Numbered from the stretch's first letter, positions 26,481-35,380 are shown. The stretch: 64,000 nucleotides of DNA from Gemmobacter sp034519525 (GCA_034519525.1 JAXHOJ010000022.1:13212-77211), one strand, 5' to 3'. Notes: generated from the sequence alone by a model not told the origin. Translations and numbers: made by a program.

Positions 26481-27261
26481 ATGTCGGAATCCGCAATCGA
26501 CCGCAGCAAGATGACCATCTCGGACGAAGTTGCCGTCCAGATTACCAATATGAACAAATGGTATGGCCAGTTTCACGTGTTGCGCGACGTGAACATGACC
26601 GTGAATGAAGGGCGAACGGATCGTGATCTGCGGGCCTTCGGGCTCGGGGAAATCGACCCTGATCCGCTGCATCAACCGGCTGGAGGAACATCAGGCCGGC
26701 CAGATCATCGTTGATGGCACCGAGCTGACGAATGACCTGAAGAACATCGACAAGGTCCGGTCTGAAGTTGGCATGGTGTTCCAGCACTTCAACCTGTTCC
26801 CGCATCTGACGATTCTGGAAAACTGCACCCTCGCCCCGATCTGGGTGCGCAAGGTGCCGAAGAAGGAAGCCGAAGAAACCGCGATGCATTTCCTGCACAA
26901 GGTCAAGATCCCCGAGCAGGCAAACAAGTATCCGGGCCAGCTTTCTGGCGGTCAGCAGCAGCGCGTGGCCATTGCACGCAGCCTGTGCATGAAACCGCGC
27001 ATCATGCTGTTTGATGAACCCACCTCGGCGCTTGATCCCGAAATGATCAAGGAGGTGCTGGATACCATGATCTCTCTGGCCGAAGAGGGAATGACCATGC
27101 TCTGCGTGACGCATGAAATGGGCTTTGCCCAGGCCGTCGCCAACCGCGTCGTGTTCATGGATCAGGGCCAGATCGTCGAACAGAACGAGCCGGTAGAGTT
27201 CTTCCGCAATCCGCAGAGCGAACGGACGAAGCTGTTCCTCAGCCAGATCCTGGGGCACTGA
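26481..27261 (+). CDS. aapP: General L-amino-acid ABC transporter ATP-binding protein, broken by a +1 frameshift
   Basis: The N-terminal 43 codons (from MSESAIDRSKMTISDEVAVQ to DVNMTVNEG) are in one frame. The rest resumes in the next frame with GERIVICGPSGSGKSTLIR. A surplus base in AAGGG at 26609-26612 accounts for it. The ABC parts are complete: Walker A GPSGSGKST, signature LSGGQQQRVAIARSL, Walker B IMLFDEPTSALDP and H-loop CVTHEMGFAQ. Corrected length is 259 residues, usual for AapP. An internal ATG at 26605 would give an ATPase lacking the A-loop tyrosine (NKWYG). Confidence 0.87.
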
Positions 27262-27300
27262 GCGAAAAGCGGGGGGCTTCGCGCCCCCCGCACCCCCTGC

Positions 27301-27320
27301 GGGATATTTGAACCAAGATG
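27301..27320 (+). repeat. Second copy of the dispersed TATTTG/CCAAGA motif
   Basis: GGGATATTTGAACCAAGATG matches the motif read on the minus strand at 3774-3801 in 14 or more positions. Here it lies after a GC hairpin (GCGGGGGG/CCCCCCGC, 27269-27291) just downstream of aapP and before the true terminator. Confidence 0.6.
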
Positions 27321-27322
27321 AA

Positions 27323-27364
27323 AACACAGGCGGTGCCCCGAGCAGGGCGCCGCCTGTGTTTTTT
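27323..27364. terminator. Bidirectional terminator between aapP and the sixA-like gene
   Basis: ACACAGGCGGTGCCC pairs with GGGCGCCGCCTGTGT with one mismatch, followed by TTTTTT on the plus strand and TTTTC on the minus strand. It serves aapP on the left and the convergent sixA-like gene on the right, whose stop is only five bases away. Confidence 0.9.
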
Positions 27365-27368
27365 GCGA

Positions 27369-27875
27369 TCAGGCGGCGATTTCGCGCGGGATGATGAAAT
27401 CATCCACGCTTCCCATGCCCCAGCCGACCTGATCCCAGCTGTCTATCGCGAAATCCGCCACCAGCGTGGCGCCGGTGGGGTAGCGCTGGAATTCAGGGTT
27501 CAGCGGTGCCCGGGCAACGATGCGATGCGCGAATTCGGCAATGCCGGGGTTGTGGCCGATCATCATCACGCAATCCGCCGAGGCATGGCGCAACACCGCC
27601 AGCATCACATCAGGGCCCGCATGATAAAGGTTCGGCTTCAGCTCCACCACCGGGGCAGCCCCGAGCGCAGGCGAGATTCCCTCCCAGGTCTTCTGCGTGC
27701 GCATGGCGTCAGAGCACAGGATCTGCCCCGGCGCATAGCCGCGCGAGGCAAGCCAGGCCCCCAGATCCGCGGCAGCAGCAGTGCCACGCAGGTTCAGCGG
27801 GCGGTCATGGTCGCTCATCAGCGGGTCATCCCAGCTGGATTTCGCATGTCTTGTGAGGATCAGGCGCTTGGTCAT
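27369..27875 (-). CDS. SixA-type histidine phosphatase
   Basis: A 168-residue member of the short histidine phosphatase family. The catalytic motif LTRHAKSSWDD replaces the standard RHG, as in SixA. The second histidine lies in MMIGHNPGIAEFAHR, and ILCSDAMRTQKTWEGIS is also typical. It may remove phosphate from histidine on a phosphotransfer protein; the target is not known. Its ATG overlaps the stop of the ferredoxin-like gene by four bases. Confidence 0.9.
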   Translation of the reverse strand: MTKRLILTRHAKSSWDDPLMSDHDRPLNLRGTAAAADLGAWLASRGYAPGQILCSDAMRTQKTWEGISPALGAAPVVELKPNLYHAGPDVMLAVLRHASADCVMMIGHNPGIAEFAHRIVARAPLNPEFQRYPTGATLVADFAIDSWDQVGWGMGSVDDFIIPREIAA

Positions 27876-28537
27876 CGGTCAGTCGGCCTCCCTTGGAACG
27901 CCGCCATGTGATAGGCGGAGTGTTCTGGCAGTCTGGCATAGGAACGCGAGACCGGGCAAGCGCGGCGCACCGCACAACCCTGTGTCATGCAGCCCTGCCC
28001 TTCCGGGCTGTCAAGGAAGCTGTGGCAGGCGGGCACATCATAGCCCGCACCCGTCAGCGCCCCGATTGGGCAGGCCGTCAGGCAAGGCCGGGCGCAGCTG
28101 TCGCAGGGCTTGGCGGTGGGGGGCGGAAGGTCCACCCGCTGTTTCAGCGCCAATGCCCCCCGGCAGGAAAACAGCAGCCCCTGCGTGGCATGGACCAGCA
28201 GCCGCACCGGGCTATCCCAACTGCGCCCGGTCCGCAGCGCCCAAGGGTAGAAGGGATGATAAGGCGGGCCGCCAAAAGGAAAGAGTGCCTTGGCCCGCAG
28301 ATCACAGGCCATATGCCCGATCACCCGGCGCGACCAGCGATCCACCGGATCGGCGGCGCCATCCCGCCATTCCGGTTGCGCCGTCAGATGCGCCCAATAG
28401 CCGGGTTCGCAGGGGCCCAGCAAAAGCAAGCTACGGGTGCCCCGAGGCAGCCCCGGTTCATCCCCGTCCGTGGCAAAACCACCCAGGATTTCAAGATGAT
28501 GCGCGGCGGCCCGCGCAGCTATATCGCCCAGCGTCAC
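27872..28537 (-). CDS. Ferredoxin-like iron-sulfur protein
   Basis: From a GTG at 28535-28537 the gene codes for 221 residues. The C-terminal third binds iron-sulfur clusters: C145, C148, C152, C156 (CDSCARPCLTAC), C171, then C183, C188 and C194. N-terminal TLGDIAARAAAHHLEILGGF and SLLLLGPCEPGYWAHLTAQP resemble a ferredoxin-like protein common beside argB in Rhodobacteraceae. In the raw sequence it is joined in frame to argB, but a one-base surplus in argB explains that. GTGA overlap with the restored argB stop supports the chosen start. Its redox partner is unknown. Confidence 0.75.
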   Translation of the reverse strand: MTLGDIAARAAAHHLEILGGFATDGDEPGLPRGTRSLLLLGPCEPGYWAHLTAQPEWRDGAADPVDRWSRRVIGHMACDLRAKALFPFGGPPYHPFYPWALRTGRSWDSPVRLLVHATQGLLFSCRGALALKQRVDLPPPTAKPCDSCARPCLTACPIGALTGAGYDVPACHSFLDSPEGQGCMTQGCAVRRACPVSRSYARLPEHSAYHMAAFQGRPTDR

Positions 28538-29434
28538 CGACGCAGGCGGGGTTTGACCCGCGGCTCGGTAGAGCGGATCTGCGACCCGGCGCCCATGATC
28601 GGTGAACAGTTCCAGCAGCACCGCATTGGGCAGGCGGCCATCCAGAATGGTCACCGCGCGCACCCCCTGATCCAGCGCCATAAGCGCCGTTTCCGTCTTG
28701 GGGATCATGCCACCCGCGATCACGCCATCGGCCGTCATCTGGCGGATTTCTTCGGGGCTGATCTGGGTCATCACCTCGCCCGCGGCATTTTTCACACCGG
28801 AAACATCGGTCAGCAGCAGCAGACGGTCCGCCTGCAAGGCGCCGGCAATGGCACCCGCTGCCGTATCGCCATTGACGTTGAAGGTTTCGTTGTCGGCCAT
28901 GCCGGTCGCCACCGGCGCCACAACCGGGATGATGCCTGCGCCATACAGATCGCGCAGCACCTGCACGTTCATTTCCACCGGGCGGCCGACGAAGCCCAGC
29001 TCCGGGTCATCGGCCTCGCAGACCATCAGATCATCATCCTTGCCGGAAATGCCGACGGCGCGGCCGCCCGCATCCATGATGGCCTGCACGATCCGTTTGT
29101 TGACCAGGCCCGACAGGATCATCTCCACCACTTCGACCGTGGCACGATCCGTCACCCGCTTGCCGCGCACGAATTCGGATTTGATGCCCAGCTTCTGCAG
29201 CATCTCGTTGATCATCGGCCCGCCGCCATGCACCACGACAGGGTTCAGCCCCACCTGCCGCATCAGCACGATATCGCGGGCGAATTCGGCCATGGCCGCA
29301 TCATCGCCCATGGCATTGCCGCCGAATTTGACGACGACGACGGCGCCGGAATAGCGTTGCAGATGGGGCAGTGCTTCGGAAAGCGTCTTGGCGGTCTGTG
29401 CGGGGTCCTGCATGGTCGCGGTCTGCTTCTTCAT
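28534..29434 (-). CDS. argB: Acetylglutamate kinase, C-terminus shifted by a +1 indel
   Basis: ArgB phosphorylates N-acetylglutamate in arginine synthesis. VVVVKFGGNAMGDD, VVVHGGGPMINEMLQ, VNGDTAAGAIAGALQADRLLLLTDV and the GGMIPKTETA motif are intact. After LLELFTDHG the raw frame drifts into an unrelated sequence and runs on into the next gene. Dropping one G from the GGG at 28592-28594 restores HGAGSQIRSTEPRVKPRLRR and a stop at 28534-28536. That gives 299 residues, near the usual size. GAGGACATCCC precedes the ATG. Confidence 0.9.
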
Positions 29435-29542
29435 GGGATGTCCTCGGGGCTTTGGCGCCTTGGTAGCCGCTTTGCAATTCCCTGCCAAGGTTGCAATTCC
29501 GGATGGCAGGCGTAGGTTGTCGGCAAATGCACGGAGGCGGCG

Positions 29543-30274
29543 ATGAGCGAGCAAAAGGTTATGGTACTGACCGGGGCAAGCCGGGGGATCGGCCATGCCA
29601 CGGTCAAGCGGTTCAGTGCCGAAGGCTGGCGCGTGCTGACCTGTTCGCGGCAACCCTTCGATGCACGCTGCCCCTGGCCCGGCGGCGAGGAAAACCACAT
29701 CCAGATTGATCTGGCCTCGCCCGATGCCACGATTGCCGCCATTTCCATCATCAAGGAAAAGATCGGCGGCAAGCTTCATGCGCTGGTGAACAATGCGGGC
29801 ATTTCCCCAAAGGGCGCAGGTGGGGCCAGATTAAGCACGCTGGATACCGATCTGCGGACATGGGGCCATGTGTTCCACGTCAACTTCTTTGCCTCCATCG
29901 TGCTCGCCCGCGGCCTGCAGCAAGAGCTGGCGGCGGCGAAAGGGTCGGTGGTCAATGTCACGTCGATTGCCGGGGTTCGGGTGCATCCTTTCGCAGGCGC
30001 CGCCTATGCCACATCAAAAGCCGCGCTGGCGGCGCTGACCCGAGAAATGGCGCATGATTTCGGCCCCATGGGTGTGCGGGTGAATGCGATTGCCCCGGGC
30101 GAGATCGAAACCTCGATCCTGTCACCGGGCACCGACAAGATTGTGGAAAAGCTGCCGATGCGGCGGCTGGGCCAGCCCAAAGAGGTGGCGGATGTGATCT
30201 GGTTCCTGTGTTCGGATCAATCCAGCTATATTTCAGGCACCGAAATCGAGGTGAACGGGGCGCAGCACGTCTGA
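29543..30274 (+). CDS. Short-chain dehydrogenase/reductase
   Basis: A 243-residue classical SDR. The cofactor motif is LTGASRGIGHATVKRF, the structural NNAG lies in ALVNNAGISPKG, the catalytic serine is in NVTSIAG, and the YxxxK pair is in AYATSKAALAALTRE. The C-terminal YISGTEIEVNGAQHV is typical. Substrate cannot be inferred. It is divergent from argB, with 108 bases between the starts. Confidence 0.92.
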   Translation: MSEQKVMVLTGASRGIGHATVKRFSAEGWRVLTCSRQPFDARCPWPGGEENHIQIDLASPDATIAAISIIKEKIGGKLHALVNNAGISPKGAGGARLSTLDTDLRTWGHVFHVNFFASIVLARGLQQELAAAKGSVVNVTSIAGVRVHPFAGAAYATSKAALAALTREMAHDFGPMGVRVNAIAPGEIETSILSPGTDKIVEKLPMRRLGQPKEVADVIWFLCSDQSSYISGTEIEVNGAQHV

Positions 30275-30367
30275 ATTTTTTCTGCCTCCTCGGGATTATT
30301 TCGCCTTGGCCCGCGTCAATCTGTTCAGGCCCGGCAGTTGTGCCCGCGCCCCAGAGGAGAGACCCGG

Positions 30368-30739
30368 ATGACCCGCATTGCCCCGCTTGCCATCGCCCTG
30401 CTGCTGGCTGCCCAAGCTGCATTTGCCGCCCCCGCCATGACGGCAGAAACCGCCACTGGCGCCATTCTGACCGCGCCGGATGGAAAATCGCTTTACACTT
30501 TTGACAAGGATGCCCCCGGCGCCTCGAACTGCGCCGGTGACTGCGTGGTGAACTGGCCGATCCTTGCCGCCGCTGCGGAAGATCAGCCCGAGGGTGATTT
30601 CACCATCATCGACCGCGCGGATGGCGCCAAACAATGGGCCTACAAGGGGCTGCCGCTGTATACCTTCTTCAAGGATGCCGCCGCAGGCGATACGCTGGGC
30701 GATGGCGTCAAGGGTGTCTGGCATCTCGCCCGTCCCTGA
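30368..30739 (+). CDS. Secreted COG4315-type repeat protein
   Basis: A 123-residue exported protein. The signal peptide (MTRIAPLAIALLLAAQAAFA) is followed by two related modules: TAPDGKSLYTFDKDAPGASN with CAGDCVVNWP, and AYKGLPLYTFFKDAAAGDTL ending GVWHLARP. The family is common and has no settled function. Its close linkage to a sigma/anti-sigma pair 27 bases downstream suggests envelope or redox stress. GAGGAGAG precedes the ATG. No lipobox cysteine is visible, so it should be periplasmic and soluble. Confidence 0.85.
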   Translation: MTRIAPLAIALLLAAQAAFAAPAMTAETATGAILTAPDGKSLYTFDKDAPGASNCAGDCVVNWPILAAAAEDQPEGDFTIIDRADGAKQWAYKGLPLYTFFKDAAAGDTLGDGVKGVWHLARP

Positions 30740-30766
30740 TCGCCCCGGATCGCAAGGCCAAGCCAC

Positions 30767-31297
30767 ATGAGCATCCTGCACGAGATCGAAGCCGCGATTC
30801 CCGCCCTGCGCCGCTATGCCCATGCGCTTGTCAGGGATCGGGACAGGGCCGATGATCTGGTGCAGGACTGTCTGGAACGCGCCATTGCCCGTCGGCACGA
30901 CTGGCGCGGTGAAGGCGCCGTTCAGGCCTGGCTGTTCCGCATTCTTCTGAACCGCCACCGCGATCTGCTGCGCGGCCAGCCTGCCGGGCATCTGGTGGCG
31001 GTGGAGGATCTGCCCGCCGAACCCGCGCAGCCCGGCGGCCAGGATGGCCATATGGCACTGCGCGAGGTGCACGAGGCCATGGGCCGCCTGCCTGCCGACC
31101 AGCGCGCCGCGCTGCTGCTGGTGGCGGTCGAGGGGCAAAGCTTCGATCAGGCCGCCGATTTGCTGGGCATTCCCCGTGGCACGCTGATGTCGCGCCTTGC
31201 CCGCGCCCGCGCCAGCCTGCGTGCCCTCACCGGGCGCAGCGGCCCGCAACCTGCCCCGGCCCGGCCGGGACAGCCCGGAAGGACAGTGAAGCCATGA
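30767..31297 (+). CDS. ECF-type RNA polymerase sigma factor
   Basis: A 176-residue sigma factor with region 2 (DRADDLVQDCLERAIARRHD, then AVQAWLFRILLNRHRD) and region 4 (LPADQRAALLLVAVEGQSFD, then LGIPRGTLMSRLARAR). There is no region 3, as in ECF factors. Its stop overlaps the next ATG by four bases (31294-31297), the typical arrangement with a cognate anti-sigma factor. The target promoters are unknown; its own operon with the COG4315 gene is a likely member. Confidence 0.92.
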   Translation: MSILHEIEAAIPALRRYAHALVRDRDRADDLVQDCLERAIARRHDWRGEGAVQAWLFRILLNRHRDLLRGQPAGHLVAVEDLPAEPAQPGGQDGHMALREVHEAMGRLPADQRAALLLVAVEGQSFDQAADLLGIPRGTLMSRLARARASLRALTGRSGPQPAPARPGQPGRTVKP

Positions 31298-32069
31298 CAC
31301 ACCCCCCCCCCTGCCCGAAGACCTGCTGCTGGAATATCACGCGGGCCTTCTACCCCCCGAAACCATGGCACAGGTTGCCGCGCGGCTGGCCGACGATCCT
31401 GCGGCGCAGGCCCTTCTGGCGGATTGGCGCGCGCAGGATGCAGGACTTGCGGCGCTGTATCAGCCTGTGGCTGCCGAACCCCCGCCTGCCCGGCTGACGG
31501 CGGCGCTGCATCAGGCTCAGGCGGCAGAGCGCAGCCGGGCTCCCCTAATTTCGCTGGCGCGGCTGATGGCGGCTGTGGCGCTGGTGGCGCTGGGGCTGGC
31601 GGGGGGCTGGTTCGGCCGCGATCTGCTGGCCCCTGCCCCGCTGGCGCAGGCCATGGCGGCGGCAGCGATGGACGCGCACGAAACCTTTGTGGTCGAAGTG
31701 GTGCATCCGGTCGAGGTGGCGGCATCGGAAGAGGCGCATCTGCACGCCTGGATGTCGAAGCGGCTGGGGCATGAGATCCGGCCGCCAGATTTCGCCGCTG
31801 CAGGCTTTGCCCTGCTGGGCGGGCGCATCCTGCCTGCCGGGACCGGCACGGCGGCGCTGTATATGTATGAAAACAGCATGGGCCAGCGCATCACGCTCTA
31901 TATCGCCCCCGAAACGGCAGCCGCCGAGACCGCTTTCCGCTTTGCACAGCGCGGCGCGACGCAAAGCTTTTTCTGGACGGATCGCGATCTGAGCTATGCC
32001 GTGGTTGGCGCCGTGCCGCGCGACATGCTGCGCCGCATTGCCGTCGCCGCCTATGAACAGCTGATCTGA
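31294..32069 (+). CDS. Transmembrane anti-sigma factor, out of frame at a poly-C tract
   Basis: The ATG overlapping the sigma stop is followed within two codons by ten consecutive C (31302-31311). After the tract the protein reads well only in another frame: PLPEDLLLEYHAGLLPPETM, then AQVAARLADDPAAQALLADW. One more C, or two fewer, would join them and give about 257-258 residues. The N-terminal cytoplasmic part precedes one membrane helix (about 88-107, LMAAVALVALGLAGGWFG), and a C-terminal domain lies outside the membrane. An in-frame ATG at 31365 could give a version lacking the first 24 residues. The C-run may be a real on/off switch or a sequence error. Confidence 0.78.
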
Positions 32070-32074
32070 CTGGT

Positions 32075-33385
32075 TCAGCCGCCCTTGCGGCGGCTGCGCA
32101 GATTGGCGAAATACTCCACCCGCTTTTTCAACTCGCGCTCGAAACCGCGCTCCGGGGGCATGTAGAACACCGGGCGCTTCATATCTTCGGGGAAGTAATT
32201 CTGCCCTGAAAACCCGTCTTCGGCGTCATGGTCATAGGCATAGCCCATGCCATAGCCCAGATCCTTCATCAACCGGGTTGGGGCGTTGCGGATATGCAGC
32301 GGCGGTGGCAGGCTGCCGGTGTCACGCGCCGCCGCCCGCGCCGCCTTGTAGGCCACATAAACCCCGTTGGATTTCGGGGCCAGCGCCAGATAGACCACGG
32401 CATTGGCCAGCGCCAGCTCCCCCTCCGGCGATCCCAGCCGTTCATAGGTTTCCCAGCTGTCCACACAGACGGCCTGCGCCTGCGGATCGGCCAGCCCGAT
32501 ATCCTCAACCGCCATCCGGGTCAGACGGCGGGCCAGAAAGCGGGGGTCTTCGCCGCCTTCCAGCATCCGGGCAAACCAGTAAAGCGCGGCATCCGGGTCT
32601 GATCCGCGCACCGATTTATGCAGGGCGGAAATCAGATTGTAATGCTCTTCGCCCGATTTGTCGTATTTCGCCGCCCGCCGCATCAAACGCTGCGCAAGCT
32701 GATCGCGGGTCAGGGGCGCGCCCTTGTGGGCGGCCACCTGTTCGATCAGGTTCAGCGCGGCCCGGCCATCGCCATCGGCCATTTCCAGCAGCGCCTCGCG
32801 CGCATCGGCCAGCAAGGGCAAGGCCCGGCCCAGCTCCTGTTCCGCACGCTGTGCCAGCCGCTCCAGATCAGCAAGGCTCAGCCGCTCCAGCACGATGACC
32901 TGTGCCCGGCTGAGCAGCGCCGCGTTCAGCTCGAACGAGGGGTTTTCGGTGGTCGCGCCCACCAGAAGGATGGTGCCATCCTCCATATGCGGCAGGAATC
33001 CATCCTGCTGCGCCTTGTTGAAACGGTGAATTTCGTCAACGAACAGCAGGGTGCCCTGGCCGGTCTGGCGCCGCAGCTTGGCCTGTTCGAACACCTTGCG
33101 CAGATCCGGCACGCCGGTGAAGATCGCGCTGATCTGTACGAAGGCCAGTCTGGTCTGATCGGCCAGAAGCCGCGCAATGGTGGTCTTGCCCACGCCCGGC
33201 GGCCCCCAAAGGATCAGCGACGACAGGCTGCCCGCCGCCAGCATGGCGCCCAACGGGCCTTCCGCGCCGAGCACATGATCCTGCCCGATCACATCGGCCA
33301 GAACCTGTGGGCGCAGACGATCCGCCAGCGGGCGCGGCGCCTCGCGTTTCGGGGTGGGGGAAGCGGTGTCGAACAGATCAGCCAT
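32075..33385 (-). CDS. rarA: Replication-associated recombination protein A (MgsA)
   Basis: A 436-residue AAA+ ATPase related to clamp loaders that acts at stalled replication forks. Walker A is GPPGVGKTT, Walker B LLFVDEIHRF, sensor 1 VGATTENPSFE. The C-terminal tetramerisation part includes GEEHYNLISALHKSVRGSDPDAALYW and GYGMGYAYDHD. It lies downstream of the Do protease gene on the same strand, 37 bases away. Confidence 0.96.
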   Translation of the reverse strand: MADLFDTASPTPKREAPRPLADRLRPQVLADVIGQDHVLGAEGPLGAMLAAGSLSSLILWGPPGVGKTTIARLLADQTRLAFVQISAIFTGVPDLRKVFEQAKLRRQTGQGTLLFVDEIHRFNKAQQDGFLPHMEDGTILLVGATTENPSFELNAALLSRAQVIVLERLSLADLERLAQRAEQELGRALPLLADAREALLEMADGDGRAALNLIEQVAAHKGAPLTRDQLAQRLMRRAAKYDKSGEEHYNLISALHKSVRGSDPDAALYWFARMLEGGEDPRFLARRLTRMAVEDIGLADPQAQAVCVDSWETYERLGSPEGELALANAVVYLALAPKSNGVYVAYKAARAAARDTGSLPPPLHIRNAPTRLMKDLGYGMGYAYDHDAEDGFSGQNYFPEDMKRPVFYMPPERGFERELKKRVEYFANLRSRRKGG

Positions 33386-33422
33386 GGCCGCAGATTACGC
33401 GCTCCCCCGCGCCACGAAAAGG

Positions 33423-34814
33423 TCAGATACGGAAGCGCAGCAACATCGGCTCCCCGTCGCGCAAGACTTCCACCGCCCAGCGGCGCTGCACAGGCGCGGT
33501 AAGGGCCTCCACATCGGCAGGCCGTTCGACTGCCGTGCCGTTGATCGCGCGGATGACATCGCCGGGGCGCAGGCCCACACGGGCGGCAAGACCATCCGCG
33601 CCGGTCACAACCACACCATCGCTGCTATCCGGCAGATCAAGCTCTGCCGCCACCGCCGGGTTGATCCGGCTGACCGAAAGCCCGTGCAACACCCGGTCCC
33701 CCTGCAGCGTCATCGCCTCACGCGGGGGGCTGTCGGGCGGGGCGATCAGGGTCAGCTGCGTCTCGGCCTCGTCGCCATCATGCAGGTATTTCACCACGAC
33801 CTCGCGCCCGATTCCCAGGGCGGCCAGGCGGAACATCACCTCCTGCGGGCTGTCGGTCGCGGCCCCATCCAGCGCAAGGATCACATCGCCCACCGTCAGC
33901 CCGGCGGCGCGGAACGGGCTGTCGGGGTGCAGATCCGAAATCATCACCCCCTCTGGCCGGGAAAGCCCCAGGGCATCGGCCATTGCGGCATCAACCCCCT
34001 GCCCCGTCACCCCCGCCCAGGGCCGCTGATAGCGGGTTTCACCCGCCACGGCCTGATCCACGAAGTTCTGCACCAGATTGGAGGGGATGGCGAAACCGAT
34101 CCCGTTCGACCCGCCCCCCTTGCTGAGGATCGCCGTATTGATCCCCACCAGATCGCCGTTCACATCGACCAGGGCGCCACCCGAATTCCCCGGGTTGATC
34201 GCGGCATCCGTCTGCACGAAATACCCGCGTCCCGCACCGATCTGCAGTGTGGACCGCCCAAGCCCCGACACGATCCCCGAAGACACCGTCTGCCCCACAC
34301 CAAAGGGGTTGCCGATGGCCAGCACGAGTTCCCCCACCTCCAGCGTATCCGAATTGCGCAGGGTCAGGGCCGGCAGATCCTCTGCCCCCTCCAGCTGCAG
34401 GATCGCCAGATCCGAATCCTCATCCGCCAGCAACACATGTGCCTTGAACTGCCGCCGGTCTGACAGTTCAACCCGGATATCCGTCGCCTCGCCCACCACA
34501 TGATAGTTGGACACCACTAGCCCATCGCTGGCCACGATCACCCCCGACCCCAGCGAGTTTTCCATGCGCGGTGTGCTGCGCCCGTATTGCTGAAAAAACT
34601 GTTCAAAGAACGGGTCACCCGCAAAAGGATTCTCGCGCCGGTCCACCACCACGGTGGCATAGATATTCACCACGGCAGGCGCGGTTTCCTTCACCACGGG
34701 CGCAAAGCTGAGCGTGATCTGCGCCGGATCTTTCGGCACGATCTGCGCGGGGGCAGCGGTGGCAAGCAGCAGCGCCAGCAGCGGCGCGGTCATCAGGGGC
34801 GTCATGCGGATCAT
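33423..34814 (-). CDS. Do family serine protease (DegP/DegQ-like)
   Basis: A 463-residue periplasmic protease/chaperone. A signal peptide (about 1-23, ending APAQ) is followed by a trypsin-like domain with His105 (SNYHVVGEA), Asp135 (DEDSDLAIL) and Ser211 (NPGNSGGAL). Two PDZ domains follow (about 255-345 and 365-460; VGDVILALDGA and PGDVIRAINGT). It should degrade or hold misfolded envelope proteins. It is downstream of rplQ on the same strand, but a strong terminator lies in the 146-base gap. Confidence 0.95.
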   Translation of the reverse strand: MIRMTPLMTAPLLALLLATAAPAQIVPKDPAQITLSFAPVVKETAPAVVNIYATVVVDRRENPFAGDPFFEQFFQQYGRSTPRMENSLGSGVIVASDGLVVSNYHVVGEATDIRVELSDRRQFKAHVLLADEDSDLAILQLEGAEDLPALTLRNSDTLEVGELVLAIGNPFGVGQTVSSGIVSGLGRSTLQIGAGRGYFVQTDAAINPGNSGGALVDVNGDLVGINTAILSKGGGSNGIGFAIPSNLVQNFVDQAVAGETRYQRPWAGVTGQGVDAAMADALGLSRPEGVMISDLHPDSPFRAAGLTVGDVILALDGAATDSPQEVMFRLAALGIGREVVVKYLHDGDEAETQLTLIAPPDSPPREAMTLQGDRVLHGLSVSRINPAVAAELDLPDSSDGVVVTGADGLAARVGLRPGDVIRAINGTAVERPADVEALTAPVQRRWAVEVLRDGEPMLLRFRI

Positions 34815-34910
34815 GGTCAGCCTTCTTCGATCTTCAGCCGCCCCGATATGGGCCGGGCCATGACAGCCTGCAATGGCTGCCCCCCGAAGTCACGGCCGTG
34901 TGACAGAAAT

Positions 34911-34942
34911 GGAAAAGGCCCGCCTCAGAGGGCGGGCCTTTC
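34911..34942 (-). terminator. Terminator of the alpha ribosomal operon
   Basis: On the minus strand AAGGCCCGCC pairs with GGCGGGCCTT across CTCTGA and is followed by TTCC. It lies about 20 bases downstream of rplQ. Confidence 0.88.
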
Positions 34943-34960
34943 AAGATCGGCAGGCGAAGC

Positions 34961-35380
34961 TCAGGCTTCGAATGCTTCTTCCGCTTCCAGACGCGCACGA
35001 TCCGACGCGCCTTTGGCAGAGGTGTCACGATCCACGAATTCGATGATCGCCATCGGCGCCATGTCGCCATAGCGGAAGCCGGCTTTCATGATGCGGATAT
35101 AGCCGCCCTGACGCTCTTTGTAGCGCGGGCCGAGGATGGCGAACAGACGCTCCACATGCTTGTCTTCTTTCAGCTGTGCAGCTGCCAGACGACGCGAATG
35201 CAGATCGCCACGCTTGGCCAGCGTGATGAGCTTTTCGACGATCGGACGCAGTTCCTTCGCTTTCGGAAGGGTGGTCTTGATCTGCTCGTGCTCAATCAGA
35301 GCGCCGGACATGTTGGCGAACAGCGCCTTGCGGTGTTCGTGGGTGCGGTTCAGACGGCGGTAGCCGCGAGCGTGACGCAT
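34961..35380 (-). CDS. rplQ: 50S ribosomal protein L17
   Basis: The 139 residues match L17. MRHARGYRRLNRTHEHRKAL and the central LRPIVEKLITLAKRGDLHSR are diagnostic. An acidic tail (SDRARLEAEEAFEA) follows the conserved core. It is the last gene of the rpsM-rpsK-rpoA-rplQ unit, 124 bases after rpoA. Confidence 0.98.
   Translation of the reverse strand: MRHARGYRRLNRTHEHRKALFANMSGALIEHEQIKTTLPKAKELRPIVEKLITLAKRGDLHSRRLAAAQLKEDKHVERLFAILGPRYKERQGGYIRIMKAGFRYGDMAPMAIIEFVDRDTSAKGASDRARLEAEEAFEA

Noticed and set aside
27872..29434. A true ArgB-ferredoxin fusion enzyme
   Set aside because: The normal ArgB C-terminus and stop reappear after removing one base, and that stop overlaps a natural start of the second gene.
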